Position numbers and translations under genes: made by a program. From Latrodectus hesperus (Eukaryota > Arthropoda > Arachnida > Araneae > Theridiidae), in NCBI GenBank assembly GCA_037975125.1, contig CM075862.1, forward strand, positions 42,694,924-42,758,923: a DNA stretch of 64,000 nt, in the 5' to 3' direction. A model generated the notes under the pieces. It did not search any database and was not told where the DNA came from. It was given only the letters and a program-made list of their open reading frames with translations. Within the stretch, counting starts at the first letter, position 1, and each line of letters begins with the position of its first letter. Positions 34,101 through 45,865 of the stretch are shown piece after piece.

Positions 34101-37100
34101 TACTTTATAATTTTTTCTATTTTCTTTCGTAGACGTTTTTAAAGCTAATTTGCTAGATTAAAATAAAAGTTCTTGTTTCTACAAATGAATAACTTTTCAG
34201 CAGGAGAAGGAATCGATAATTTAGTGGCAATTTTTCAATTGTTATTTTGCTTTTATTTAATTTAAACCAAAATTCAAAATTTAAATGGCTATAAATTTTC
34301 CCTTTATTAGATTCATTCGTTTTTAATTTGACTATATTTCTCCAATTGTATGATTTTTATTTGATCATTTATACAATGACCATAGGTAGTATTTTAATAG
34401 TATTAAATTGTTCACATTGGGGTACTGGGATTTATTGTATTAAAATAGCTATTTACATTTTTAAAAGAAAATAATGCTACATAATTTCATACGGATAAAA
34501 AATAACTAAAAGGGAAAATAGATATGCTATTTTAAAAAAATAAAATAAATATATAAAAGCTATTTTAATTTTTTGTTTATACAATACAATTTTTTTTATT
34601 TTTAACAATGAATAAAGCTTTCACTTTAAATTCAAGTGAATTTTAATTTAAACTGCATAAAAATTATAAAAGCTTAAAAATTTTAAACAAATTTCAAACT
34701 TACTATTAAAAGGCAAATATTAGATTTCAGTATAAATATATTATTTATCTCAAAATATTTTTCTGTTTATTTAACATATAGATGTAATTTTCTACTCCAC
34801 GCTGAATAGCTAAAAAATATTATGTAAGTACGTAAATTTAAAAAATATTTCATTACAGTACCATTTTAGGTCTAAAATGATCCTTAGTAATTAAAATTTT
34901 TTTCACTTATGTTGCTTTACCTTTTGTTTAATACAGACGAAAGTCAATGCAAGACAGCAAACAACATTCAATTAAATCAATACCTTTTGAATGATAGATA
35001 TCTCATCACTATGATAATTCCATTTTAACTTTGCATTTAGATGCTCATTTATAATGTAAAATGTATTACTCCATTCTATAAACTTTGTATCATGATTAAA
35101 CAATAAATAACTTTGCTTTTATGGTCAAATTAAAAAAGGGCATACATTCCTGTAACTGCAGGCAAAAACTAACCAATTATGATATAACATTACTATAGAA
35201 TGATTAACAAATAAAATTTAATATGCTTTTTATCTAACAGTTAAAATATAAGGAAATATTTTTTAAAAGGAAATGGTTATCAAATTATAATTCTGTAATG
35301 ACAGCTCATTATAAGCAAAACTTTGAAATAGTTGTATTTTTCGACCGACTCAAAAAAAAATACAAACATTCAATACTAAGTAATTCAATACTTAAATAAA
35401 TTTTTTGTAGCTTTGTATAAATTCCACATATTATATGGTTTGATTTCATAATAAATAATAAAATCATTTAATAAGAAATTGTTTATTTTATACAAATAAA
35501 ATATATTATGAAATGAAAAATAATCCAGTTTCCTTTGATTCAACAAATTTAAATTTGTAAATTTCTAGACAATATTTTAATAAATTAAATATAGCCACAT
35601 TATGGAATTTTAGTAATTCACTAATTCTATTAAAAGATATTTATATTTTTCTATTATTTTAAGGTAAAATTATAAATAGATTGCTTTCACAAAATGTATA
35701 AATTATTTCAACAATTTAATAGAAAATATAAAAATAATGTAGAATAAAAATTAAGTAATTTGCACATCACTTTACTCTTTAATTCTACCTCTTAATTTCA
35801 ATCGAAAAAAAAAGCCTATAAAAAATGGAAATTATAATCTCATTAAATAAATTTTAAAAAAATCATATAACAAAACTAATTTTTTAATTCCGTTTTTGAA
35901 TCTTAAAATGTTGGAGGTCAGATCAATACTTCTAAAAGCAACAAACTAGGGAAAACTATTTATTACGTATCCTCCAATCTGACTTTTCCCTTCTAATGGG
36001 CATCATAATTTTTCATCTGCCTTTCCATTCTTTGTTTGAAACAACTTGTTTCTTGGAATTCATTTTATTAGGGGTGGTTGTGCTCGAGTAGTATTACTTT
36101 AATTTACTAAACATTTCTTGAATAAGTAGACTAGTTTCGTGTGTTGCAAAGAGTTTTCATACATTCATTTGTCAATTTATTTCTACACAATTGTGTGTGC
36201 ATAATCATAAATCAAATAAGTATCTAAAAGAGATAGAACGTTTGAGAACTATTAGATGCAGTTGAATCTTCTGCAGAAAACATTGATGAAACTAGTGAGG
36301 TCGAGCCTGCTGAAGAAATATAGTTTTTGCAATACTGATAATGAGCAGAGCAATGAAAATAATAATCTGAATTAGAAAACATATTTGTAAAATATCAAAC
36401 AGTTGGAAATAAAGAACCCGCCCCCCCCAAAAAAAGTTAAAAACAACTTAGACATTGATCCCTGATGAAACTAATAAGAAAAATACAAATTATTTTATTT
36501 AATAATGCAGCAAAAAAGAGACGTGTAGATACAGTATCAAACACATTGATACAGTAAATGAAATATCTATAACATATTCTACAGTTCAAAATTCAACAGA
36601 TAGTCAGCCAATGGTTGTTTTTACTGCTCATTAAACATCAAAAAATAGCAGTTTTCCTAAGGACAACAAAAAATCCTCCAAAGCATATGCAAATAAAAGA
36701 AAAATTCCTTAACCACTTAGATCTTTTAGAGCCACATATACAGACAAGTTATGCAAATACCTTCTAGACCGCTCTGGCAAAAAATCAAGGAAGTCAATTC
36801 AAATGAATCAGAAGATATTCAATGTCAATGAAAATTTCTACCACAAAATGCGATAATGTTAATGTTGACAAAAAATTCTTACTGTGTTGGTTAGAAGTGT
36901 ACATAGTTTTAAAATCTTTATTACAAGCACCTAATTTAATAAAAATAATTTGTGAATGTTTTATCTCCTTAAGCACTTAGAAAACATTTTCTTAAGAATT
37001 ATAATTTCCCAACTGAATAGTGAAATCATTGTTTAAATTTGTAGCTCATTTTTTAATAAAACTGACTGGGGAGCACAAGTCACTTCATACAATCTCCAAT

Positions 37101-37278
37101 GTCAGTGTCAAAAGCACGCCTTCTGCAGGTTAAGCTTATAATAGAGAAAAAATTGGAAATTTTTTTTGGTGAGACTTTAATTTTAAAAAACAAACTAAAC
37201 ATTGAATCCACAAGTGACTTAAGTTGAAAGAAACTAGCAGAAATGATTATTTAGAAGATTAAAATATTAATAATCTTC
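31132..37278. other. AT-rich intergenic DNA between Ral and the hAT relic
   Basis: No gene recognised. Mostly A/T homopolymer-like sequence with many short frames. 33642-33679 holds a 17-bp hairpin. 36240-37260 on plus has short stretches that look like decayed protein coding, for example an acidic ELLDAVESSAENIDETSEVE run at about 36246-36305, with many stops; I could not assign a family. Confidence 0.4.
33642..33679. repeat. Perfect 17-bp hairpin, 4-nt loop
   Basis: Arms aaaccaaaatttatctt and its exact complement around tttt. Confidence 0.8.
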
Positions 37279-37479
37279 CAATAATCCAGAGGTGTCCAAC
37301 TCAATTTTGCAGAGGACCAAATATTAAATTAAGAATGAGTAGACCGGTCAAATTCAAATAAAAAATGTACTGAATTATTATAACATTTATTTAGTTATAT
37401 AGTACATAATATATGGTTGTTAAAAATCATATTAAAGTTATAAAAAAGGGTAATTATTTTGAGCTTAAGGATACAGGCT

Positions 37480-39266
37480 CCTGATTTCTCTAGTTTTTGA
37501 CAAGCTTATTGATGTCAGGTATCAATCATATTTACTGTAGTTATTTTAAGAATTGATATGAGATGTTCATTCATAAGACTTGTGCGATGTTTGTTCTTAT
37601 TTATTTTCAGGATGGAAAACATCTGCTCACATAAATAGGTACTACCAAGCATGCACAGAATGTCTGCTGCACGCTTTTTTAATTCCGGGTATTTATCTAA
37701 ACTCTTAAACTATTGTGTATAAAATGTAAGGCATTTATTTCCTTAAATTTTTCTTTCGAAATACTGTCCAATTGAAGATCTATCAACTCCATTTTCAAAT
37801 GAACTGGCGCCTGTGAAGCTTTAAAATTGAAGGAATTGTTGAATTCCGTGATCAAATTTCACAGAAGATGAAAATATTGATCCAATTTTTTTTTGGTTCA
37901 CTGAGCCAAATGATTTTAAATGAGGGAAATGGTCTAAAGTTTGATTTTTTACCTGATTTTCCCACAGCCTTAACTTTGCATTTCTGCATTTGATATCAGT
38001 ATTAAGGCATAAATACAGTTGAATGGCAGTCAAATTTTTGCCCTGTAACTTTACATTCATATCAGTCAAGTGTTTATTCATATCTACTAAAAGGCACAAT
38101 CAACCCACCAGTCATTGTCATGATCAATTGGGTTGCCATTTTCTAACATAAAAGCTTGAATAGTCATGTAATGCAAAAAATCTTTCTAAAACTACTCTTC
38201 GACTGAGACAACGAACTTTAGTAAAATAAGGGACATCAGAAAACTCTTTGTCCAAATCTTGTAAAAACTGCCTGAACTGTTGATTTAGTCATCTGCTCTT
38301 CATAAAAATTACTAATTTACTATTTTATTTATAGATTGCATGGCACGGTCCATTTTTTAAATGCTTGGAGGCCAATAATTCCTGAGGAATTATATAGTGA
38401 AATCCCACAAAACTCCCTGATGTTTTCAGTTTTAATGTAGTTACAACACTTAAATGTTTACGAGCCCTGGCAGGAGCGCCATCTGTGGCTGTGCTGCTAA
38501 GTATATTCCAGTCGAGTTCATATTCTGATATCAAATGCAGAAAAAATATCATTTGCTGCTGTAGTACCTGTCAATGGAATGGACTTAATGGTTCAGTTAT
38601 TTCAAAGTTACTGTTAATACCTCGTATAAAATTGTAAGTTGAGCTGTATCAACAGTATTAGTGCTCTCGTCAACAACCAGTGAAAAGTTTGTAATTCCTT
38701 ATTTTTCTCCTTCAGTTGAAGAAACAAATTTTGAGATAAATCATATATTATTGAAGCAACAGTGTTTCTTGACAGCAAAATATTTTCAATTATTGACTTT
38801 TGAAATGGAAATGAAACATCGGCAACTTTCAACACACAGTTTTTAATAAAATCACCATCAGTGAAAGGTTTTGATCTACTTGCGATTTCTAATGCAATAA
38901 TAAAACTTGATTTCAGGGCATCTTTGCTCTCAGTATTAGCTTTAGTAAACACTGAAAATCTTGAGGTTTAGATTTTAAAGAAGACAATGTGTCCATTCTT
39001 ACTTTTTCAGTGTAACAATCGAATTTTGATTTATGATTTGTATCATAGTGTCTCTTCAAGTTAAACTCCTTACAAATAGCAACTGTTTGATTGCAAATCA
39101 AACACAGTGGTTTATCTTTCCATTGTATGAAAAGATATGCAATTTCCTGTTTAGACTGAAAAACTCTGCACTCATTATCAACTTGACATTTTTGTGACTT
39201 TATGCCAAAATCATAACAATTACGTAACTTGGCACAACAATTATGGATATCGCATGCACACGACAC
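37480..39266 (-). pseudogene. hAT transposase with BED finger, GTF2IRD2/SCAND3-like
   Basis: Pieces in order on minus: a BED-type finger (CLICNQTVAICKEF then NLKRHYDTNH, around 39040-39115); KPFTDGDFIKNCVLKVADVS (around 38820-38880); VDESTN with the first catalytic Asp (about 38670, in a different frame from its neighbours); ATDGAPA (about 38480); LQGKNLTAI and LRLWENQVK (about 37960-38060); MELIDLQLDSISKEKF (about 37750-37795); and the C-terminal dimerisation block LCMLGSTYLCEQMFSILKIN (about 37595-37665). Pieces lie in at least three frames with in-frame stops. The same family gave vertebrate GTF2IRD2 and SCAND3 their transposase-like halves; this copy shows decay rather than domestication. 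Confidence 0.88.
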
Positions 39267-39405
39267 AACAAATGAACAATGCCTTCACAATCACACTATT
39301 TTGCAGTACAATTAAAATCTTTCTCAGACCATATCGCTTTGATTATTCAACTCAACTGACTCACATTGCCCTGACACAGTCCTTTTATATCAATAAGAAA
39401 GTTTC

Positions 39406-40925
39406 TACACTGGCCTCCAAAAGTTAAGGAACAATCGGTTTTTTGAGCCTAATTTGCAAATGAATGAATGTAGAAACACCAAATTTGAATGACATATGCC
39501 CAAAATAGGTATTTATTGACAGCAACATAGAAATTTACATAAAAAAAAGCAAAAAGGATTTACAACAAAAAAATGAAATCTCGCTAGAAAAGTACATTCT
39601 TGGAAAAAAGAATAATCACAGTTTCATGTGGTAAAAAGTGATAGAAGCATAACAAAAATGAGTTTTAATAAGGGATATGCCCCCCCCAGCTTGCATGCAT
39701 TGACGGTATCGACTTTCCATGCTGTCAATTAAGTTGTTGGTTACCGAAATGGGAAGTGAAGACCAGACACGGAGTAAGCTTTGTTCCAGCTCTCCTAAAG
39801 ACCTTGGAGGATGGTTTAAAGCAGCAATCTGTCTATCAAGATAGTCCCACACATGTTCTATTGGATTCAGGTCTGGAGATTGAGCTGGCCATTCCATTCC
39901 CTCCAAACCAAGATCCTTAAGATATTCCTCAACAACTACAGCTCGGTGAACTTGTGCGTCACCATCCATCAGAATGAAATTGTTGCCAATTGCACCGGCA
40001 TATGGGCAGACATATGGATCAAGGATCCTATCCCAATATCTCACGCCAGTCACAGTTCCTCCCTGCAACACATGCTGGTCAGTGTAACCACCGACTGAGA
40101 TCCCTGCCCAAACCATTATTCCACCGTCGCTGTAACTGTCTCTTTCCACAATGTTGGATTGGTGGTATCTGGTGTTTTGTTGCCTCCAAATCCAAAATTG
40201 TCCTGAATCGCTCTCCAATATGAATCTGGACTCGTCTGTGAAGAGTACAGAAGCCCATTGCTGTCTGGTCCAGGAAACGTATTCTCTTGCCCAAGATAAG
40301 TGAGTCCTTCTTTGTCGTCCAGTGAGGGGGACACACACAACTAGTCGCCTTGCATAGAGACCTGCATGGTGAAGACCTCTTCGTACCGTACTAGCGGATA
40401 TTCTTCTCCCCGATGCTACAGAGAAGTCTGCCAGAAATTCTTCTTCTCCTTCAGACCGAAGAGCTATAAAAAGGTCTTTTTTAGGTGTTGTGACTCGTGG
40501 TCGACCTGGAACATGTCTTCTGGATACAGAAGCTTCAGTTTGATATTGAATTAGAGATGGTAGACCACAGTGCGTCTAGCAGCATCAGCCTGTGATAACC
40601 CCATTTCCATCCATCAGACCGCCCGCCACCTTAACGAATCGGGCAAACGGCTTCTCTCAGACATTGCGGGACCTCACTGCCTATTGTCAATGAAACTGCT
40701 AACAAAAGTTACACGTGTAATTATGAAAGGCTTATATTTGCATATTTTTCTCTCACTCATATATAGCTATTCTTATCTATAAAAAAAGTGGCAGCTACTG
40801 TTTTTGCAAAAATTTGAATAAAGTTCGTTTTTATCATTTTTATAAACTATAAATTGTTTTGTTGTCATTTTTTTATGGTGAACTTTGAAAAACATGTTGT
40901 TCCTTAACTTTTGGAGGGCAGTGTA
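39406..40925 (-). mobile_element. Tc1-like DNA transposon inserted in the hAT element
   Basis: Element 39408-40923 (1516 bp) flanked by TA on both sides (39406-39407 and 40924-40925). The 27-bp terminal inverted repeats (39408-39434 and 40897-40923) begin CACTG and end ggaacaa, and differ at one base (cactggcc versus cactgccc). They are much better preserved than the hAT ends, so the Tc1-like insertion is the younger event. Confidence 0.92.
39616..40664 (-). pseudogene. Tc1-like transposase, broken N-terminus
   Basis: A DDE transposase for cut-and-paste transposition into TA. The C-terminal 240 codons (39616-40338) are open: FTDESRF with the first catalytic Asp, GGIMVWAGI, then WPAQSPDLNPIEHVW with the third acidic residue (Glu). 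The second motif reads MDGDAQVH where the family has a DN pair followed by A and a His, so the catalytic Asp looks replaced by Gly. Upstream, from ATG at 40664 (MSERSRLPDSLRWRAV), the helix-turn-helix region carries a TGA and frameshifts. The copy should be inactive on both counts. Confidence 0.88.
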
Positions 40926-41189
40926 GTTTAGATTCAAAGCGCGTCGAAGATTCTTCAACAAAAACAAAGGGTATTTCAGTTTGTTGCTAAGAGATGACGT
41001 TACTGTCTATCTCTCTTGGTTTCCTTTGAAGTTACTTATAAATGTAATGTACGCACTTTAAAACTTCTATAGAGGAATCAAGCAAAGTCTAAATGCTCCA
41101 AAAACATGATTTTTCTTTCTGTGAGACATTGTGATCACAGGCCTATTTGATACGTCCCGCGGGTTGTATCTGACATGACTGAAATAATC

Positions 41190-42006
41190 TTTAAGTTTAT
41201 TTGTTTAGCAGATTAGCAATCAAAAAGAAATTTTTAAAAGAATCAGTTATTTTACATATACAACGTACATTTATTGAATTATGAAATAAATTATAAGAAT
41301 AAAAGGTTCTAACATAAAAACAAAGAATTGATAAGAGATTCTGAGTATTTTAAGGCTTAACCAAATGTCCAAGTCCTTGAATAGCTAATGAGTCTTGAAT
41401 CTCAAAGTCATTCCTGAGTTAAGTGAAATTTCTGATTGGAATATTATGTGCTGCAAAATTTTAGAGCAAGACAGCAAAATCGAGAGAAATCTTTATTAAT
41501 CTAAAAACTAATCTCTTTTAATAAACATGATAAGTCAATGAATTTAAAATAATTATTCCTAAAATTTATGAAAATTAAAGAAACAAAATAATTATTTTTC
41601 AACCTGTTTTTTTAGAAAAAATTATATACATACAGGAATTTCTGAGAAAATTATGTACAATGAATAAATAAAGAATGCAAAAGAATAACATAATAATAAA
41701 AATATTTTGTAGTCAATTGTAATTTAAAATAAAGGATAAAAACAAGAGCTACATTTCTTTTAATGATTAATATGAATAAATGCATTATATGAACAGTCAA
41801 GATATATCCATGAGTAGCTTATTTATGCAATTTTACAGATGACTTCAAAATTTAAATGGTAAGGCACAATTTGATACACTTGAGGCTTTTCAATAAGAAA
41901 AAAAGCATTGTTTTTTTTACAGCATTGGCCCCAACATTTTTAAATAAATTTTTTTCTAATTACTTCTTTGAACTTCAGAAAAAATTTTTAAATATATATT
42001 TACTTC
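41190..42006. other. 3' flank of MED7
   Basis: AT-rich. TTTATT at 41492-41497 (AATAAA on minus) is a possible polyadenylation signal about 510 bp past the MED7 stop. Nothing else was recognised. Confidence 0.35.
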
Positions 42007-42666
42007 TCACACCATTGCATCAATGATATCACACATGATTCTATCCAAGCCAAAGCAATGTTCTTCCTTTTCATCTGTCTGTTTTTCTTTTTCCATGATA
42101 CCTGTTGACTCAGTAGGAACCAACAATTTGCAGTCCATATCAGCTGTGTCAGGGAGATTTGAAGTTGTCTGCTGTAGCATTTCCATCACTCTTTCTAACT
42201 GCTTTTGGAACCTTTCAGTTGTCTCTATCCTTTGTCGCTTTTGCACATCTAGCATCACACGCAGGGTTTCTCTAGCCTGGTGTGGTCTGAATTCATTAAT
42301 GAGATGATGAGTATGAATGAATAGCAAATTAATATCTTCTTTCTTTTCTTCTCGCTTGTTAGTATCAGGACAACGTATAAGTATGTCCAGCATATCTAAG
42401 AAATTCACCAAAATTGAATGATTAAGTTTCTTCAGTTCTCTTTTGTGATCATAATTCTGAGGATAAAGTCTACGGATATTTTGGCTCTCAAGAGGTCTTA
42501 TAATTGGGTCATCAGAATGATATTGTGACCCAAACATTGTGTAAGAATCAACATTTGGTTTTGGTGGGGAAGGGGCACGCCCCTTCTGTATGTTTTCATC
42601 AGTAAATAAGTTGACATATTGGAGAGGTGGCAATGGCAATGAACTGACATGAGCTGCTTCAGACAT
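42007..42666 (-). CDS. MED7: Mediator subunit 7, complete, single coding exon
   Basis: MED7 is a subunit of the Mediator middle module; its helical C-terminal half pairs with MED21 and its N-terminal part contacts MED31. The 219 aa compare with 233 in human. Matching blocks: [18 protein letters not shown] (10-27), DSYTMFGSQ (40-48), [18 protein letters not shown] (52-69), [20 protein letters not shown] (73-92), then the best-conserved [17 protein letters not shown] (114-130) and [16 protein letters not shown] (131-146). Residues 130-165 look coiled-coil forming. The acidic, weakly conserved tail is shorter than in human. The start ATG has A at -3. No stop or frameshift was seen. It is divergent from ANKLE2 and convergent with Ral. 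Confidence 0.97.
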   Translation of the reverse strand: MSEAAHVSSLPLPPLQYVNLFTDENIQKGRAPSPPKPNVDSYTMFGSQYHSDDPIIRPLESQNIRRLYPQNYDHKRELKKLNHSILVNFLDMLDILIRCPDTNKREEKKEDINLLFIHTHHLINEFRPHQARETLRVMLDVQKRQRIETTERFQKQLERVMEMLQQTTSNLPDTADMDCKLLVPTESTGIMEKEKQTDEKEEHCFGLDRIMCDIIDAMV

Positions 42667-42721
42667 TGTTAGATTTTAATTCTAATCTTTTTAAAGTTAA
42701 AATATCTTTTTCAATAATCTG
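42667..42721 (-). other. MED7 5' UTR with splice acceptor
   Basis: On minus, a T-rich tract ending in cttgttttcag (acceptor AG complement at 42719-42720) precedes 52 bp of leader and the ATG. MED7 therefore probably has one or more non-coding 5' exons further right. Confidence 0.6.
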
Positions 42722-43279
42722 AAAACAAGAATAAAAAGTAAGATTCTCAATAGATAAGACTAAGAAAAGAATTATAATGAAGAGTTAAAAATATTTATTC
42801 ATTTACACAAGTACTTTTATCATAATTTCAATTATAAATAAGTTTTAATTGAATAATTATTAAGTAACATTAATTTAATATTGAATAATATTTTTTTAAC
42901 TGAAGGCAAAATATAAAAAGTAACAATGAAATTATTACAAATAAATGAAATAATAAGAATGCATAATATATAATACTGATATATAATATGAATTAAAATG
43001 TAAGCTAAATCCTAGGAGCCAGCCTGGCGATAAATACAGCAAAAATATTTTCTGCACTAGAATGTATTCTTGGGATTTAACAAAGTAACCTGATATGAGC
43101 ATGTATGATATTTGTTTAGTTTTAATAATCTATGATGCACTTTTCAGTTATGGTTGAAATTTAAGTGTTTAAAGTAATATTTTGGTTTAAAAGTATAGAA
43201 AATTTAAAAATTTGCATTTTAGTGTTAAGTATGTAGTAAGTGGAAGGTATGAATAATGATAAGTTGAATCAGTGGCCTA

Positions 43280-43388
43280 TACTTTAGGGTGAACCTCAGT
43301 TTCTCATCATATTGTTCCTTCAACCATGCACAAGAACAAGCCTGGTGGAAAAAAAATTCCCAATTTTTGCCAAGGGCACCCTAAAGTA
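43280..43388. mobile_element. Possible small MITE
   Basis: 12-bp inverted ends tactttagggtg (left) and caccctaaagta (right) enclose about 85 bp without coding. A target duplication is not obvious. Could be a chance inverted repeat. Confidence 0.3.
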
Positions 43389-43559
43389 AATTTTTTTAAA
43401 TTAAATTTGCATTTTTTTAAACAGGTAACAATTAAATGAGTAATTCATTTTATGAGTTACTTAATTAAAATTGTTGTTGAATGAAAAAATGTATTAAGTA
43501 TGTTGTAGAATTATTTGACATGTATTTAGGTTTATCATGAATTATAAGAACTTAAAACT

Positions 43560-44265
43560 CTAGTTTTTATGTATATTTAATAATATAATTAGAAACTAGT
43601 TTTTTTTTCCTAAAAATATAATTCATTTAGCTTTATTACCCAGTACTTTCTGTGACTAGACTATTTTCAGATGTTTTTTAAGGTGGACATCATGACCCAA
43701 CTAATTAAAATGTGAATTTTGATAAAAAAAATTTTCTTTTACATTATTGATTTAATTTTATCACTCAATTTGTGTCCATGGTAGATTGCATTACATTGAT
43801 GTTTTTTAAGATAGTTGCATGCCATTGCCCAGTTAATTAAAAAATCTGAGATTTCATTGAGAATGTATTTATTTGCATTGTAGATATAGATTCATTATTA
43901 GGTTGTCTCTGGGCTACATTGCATTACACTGTTATTTTTAATCCAGGCACCACTGGCCAATTAATTAAAATCCAAGTTTTCATTAAAATGCTATTTATGT
44001 TACTAATTCAGTTTTATTGCTCAGTTGTTTCCCGCTGTAGACTGACTATGTGATGTTCAGTTTATATTTGTATTTTAATATGAAATCTTTGAGAAATTAG
44101 TTTCTAGTAATTAATATTTAAATACTTCTGTAGTAAATGTTTATAATGAAATATTCAAATTTTTTATTTATTAGAACTTAAATGCTTCTGTAGTAAGTAT
44201 TTATAATGAAATATTCAAAATTTTGATATTTGAAATTTAAAATAATACGATATAGTAATGTACAA
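43560..44265 (+). repeat. Repeat with ~125-bp tandem units, copy 1
   Basis: Units start near 43657, 43782, 43915 and 44038 at 123-133 bp spacing. Each has a tagattgcatt-like start, a block like catgccattgcccagttaat, then aattaaaat..gag/aag..ttttcat, a t-rich middle, and ctttattgctcagttgt at the end. After the last unit comes a tail with tagtttctagtaatta and aaatacttctgtagta (the latter also repeated) that recurs in copy 2. Confidence 0.7.
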
Positions 44266-45169
44266 AGTTCAAGCTTGATTGTGATCAGAATTTTGAAAAC
44301 CAGATATTGTGTGAAGAGAGCAGTTTTTACACACTTTCTTCCAAGCTTTGGAAAAAATGTGTTTTAAGATCACTACTTAGATAATTAAAGTATCAGTAAA
44401 GATATATTGATAAAACTTGGTCTGTACATTTTTATGAAAGATTAAAAAATACTTAATGAAAATCAATACAATTTCTATCAGCAGATCATCAGAATGTTCT
44501 TTCTTATAGAATTGTTCTCTTTTAATCAAAAATACTCTATTGAAGGCAAGAATAAGTATTAATTTGTCTACTCTGAAAAAGAGATAAAAATTAAATGTAC
44601 AAACTATAGAACTGATGAGCAAAAGGATAGACTTAAGACTAGGTACAAGTGTGGGCGATAAATGCACCAAACTGCCTTACCATGTCGGAATGAACAAGTA
44701 ACATGATTATGTATATGAGCGAATTGTTTTTTTTTTAATTATAAACTAGGCTTTTGAAGTGAATGATTTAATGTTTATGTTCTGAAATATTTTGAAAGTT
44801 AAGTTTTTAAAGTTTAGCTTGCAATAAAATTTTTAAGATTTTGAGTAAAAATTTATTTTGAAAGTTTATAAAGTAAATTTTTATACTGTCCTAATTATTT
44901 TGAATTATTATTTTCTGCAAAGTATATATGGCCATGTAATCCTCCTCAGAACATCATGGCATAATTTTTGTGAGCCATAAAATCTGTCTATTGTTTAACT
45001 GATGCTGATGATCTGGTAAGAAATGATGAAGAGAGTTGTTTCATGTATTTAATTAACATTGCAGTTGAATACAATATTTTTTGTTATATATTAAGTATAT
45101 TGTTTACAAATATTTCATATATTTGTATTTAGATTTATTCAGTATTATCATACTGTTAATTAGAAAGTC

Positions 45170-45865
45170 TGGTTTTTATAAGAATGTTTTACATTTTAAA
45201 TTAATTTTTATTACTGATTTTAAACTGGGATTAGATTGCACTATGGTGATTTTTTAATAGTGGGCATCACTCCCAGGTTAATAAAAATTTGAGTCTTTTC
45301 ATAAAAAAGAATTTTATTTACACTACAGATTTAGCATTTTGTCCCATTCAAGGCAGCCTTAGATTGCACAACATTGTAGTTTTTTTAAGGTGGGAGCCAT
45401 TGCCCTTTTAATTAAAATTTGAGTTTTCATAAAAGATGTTACATATCTAGCTTTATTGCTTAAGTTTCTAGTTATTACCATTTTAATACTTCTGTAGTGT
45501 GAGTCAATATGATGAAATATTTGAAATTTAAAATAGCATGTGATTGGTATTTGGTAACCGGATACTGCACACAGCGACATAATTTAAGTGGACAAGATTT
45601 AATTAAAATTTGAGTTTTCATAAAAGATGTTACATATCTAGCTTTATTGCTTGGTTGTCAATCATTGTAGACTGTATGATACTTTGTTTACATTTGTTTT
45701 TATTATGTAATCTTTGTGAAATAAGTTTCTAGTTATTACCATTTTAATACTTCTGTAGTGTGAGTCAATATGATGAAATAATTGAAATTTAAAATAGCAT
45801 GCGATTGGTATTTGGTAACCGGATACTGCACACAGCGACATAATTCAAGTGGACAAGATAACTCT
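45170..45865 (+). repeat. Repeat with ~125-bp tandem units, copy 2, tail duplicated
   Basis: Units start at 45232 and 45360 (128 bp apart), matching copy 1. The unit end plus tail then occurs twice in tandem: 45408-45598 and 45600-45860, nearly identical (both have gcacacagcgacataatt and aagtggacaagat). The first lacks about 85 bp between attgctt and aagtttctag that the second retains. The near identity marks the duplication as recent. Confidence 0.8.

Larger units (their letters stand above)
37279..41189 (-). mobile_element. hAT transposon, decayed, interrupted by a Tc1-like element
   Basis: Element body 37287-41181. The ends are cagaggtgtccaac on the left and, read inward on the other strand, cagtcatgtcagatac on the right; they share CAG and TGTC at matching positions, a degraded terminal repeat. 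The flanks caataatc (37279-37286) and aaataatc (41182-41189) match at 7 of 8 bases, the 8-bp duplication typical of hAT. Without the 1516-bp Tc1 insert the element is about 2.4 kb. The transposase reads on minus and is broken, so the element is dead. Confidence 0.8.

Noticed and set aside
38661..39427. Plus-strand frames over the hAT relic
   Set aside because: Antisense to the recognisable hAT transposase pieces.
39853..40223. Plus-strand frames in the Tc1-like element
   Set aside because: Antisense shadows of the transposase on minus.
42023..42307. 94-codon plus-strand frame
   Set aside because: Shadow of MED7 on the opposite strand, which matches the family over its full length.
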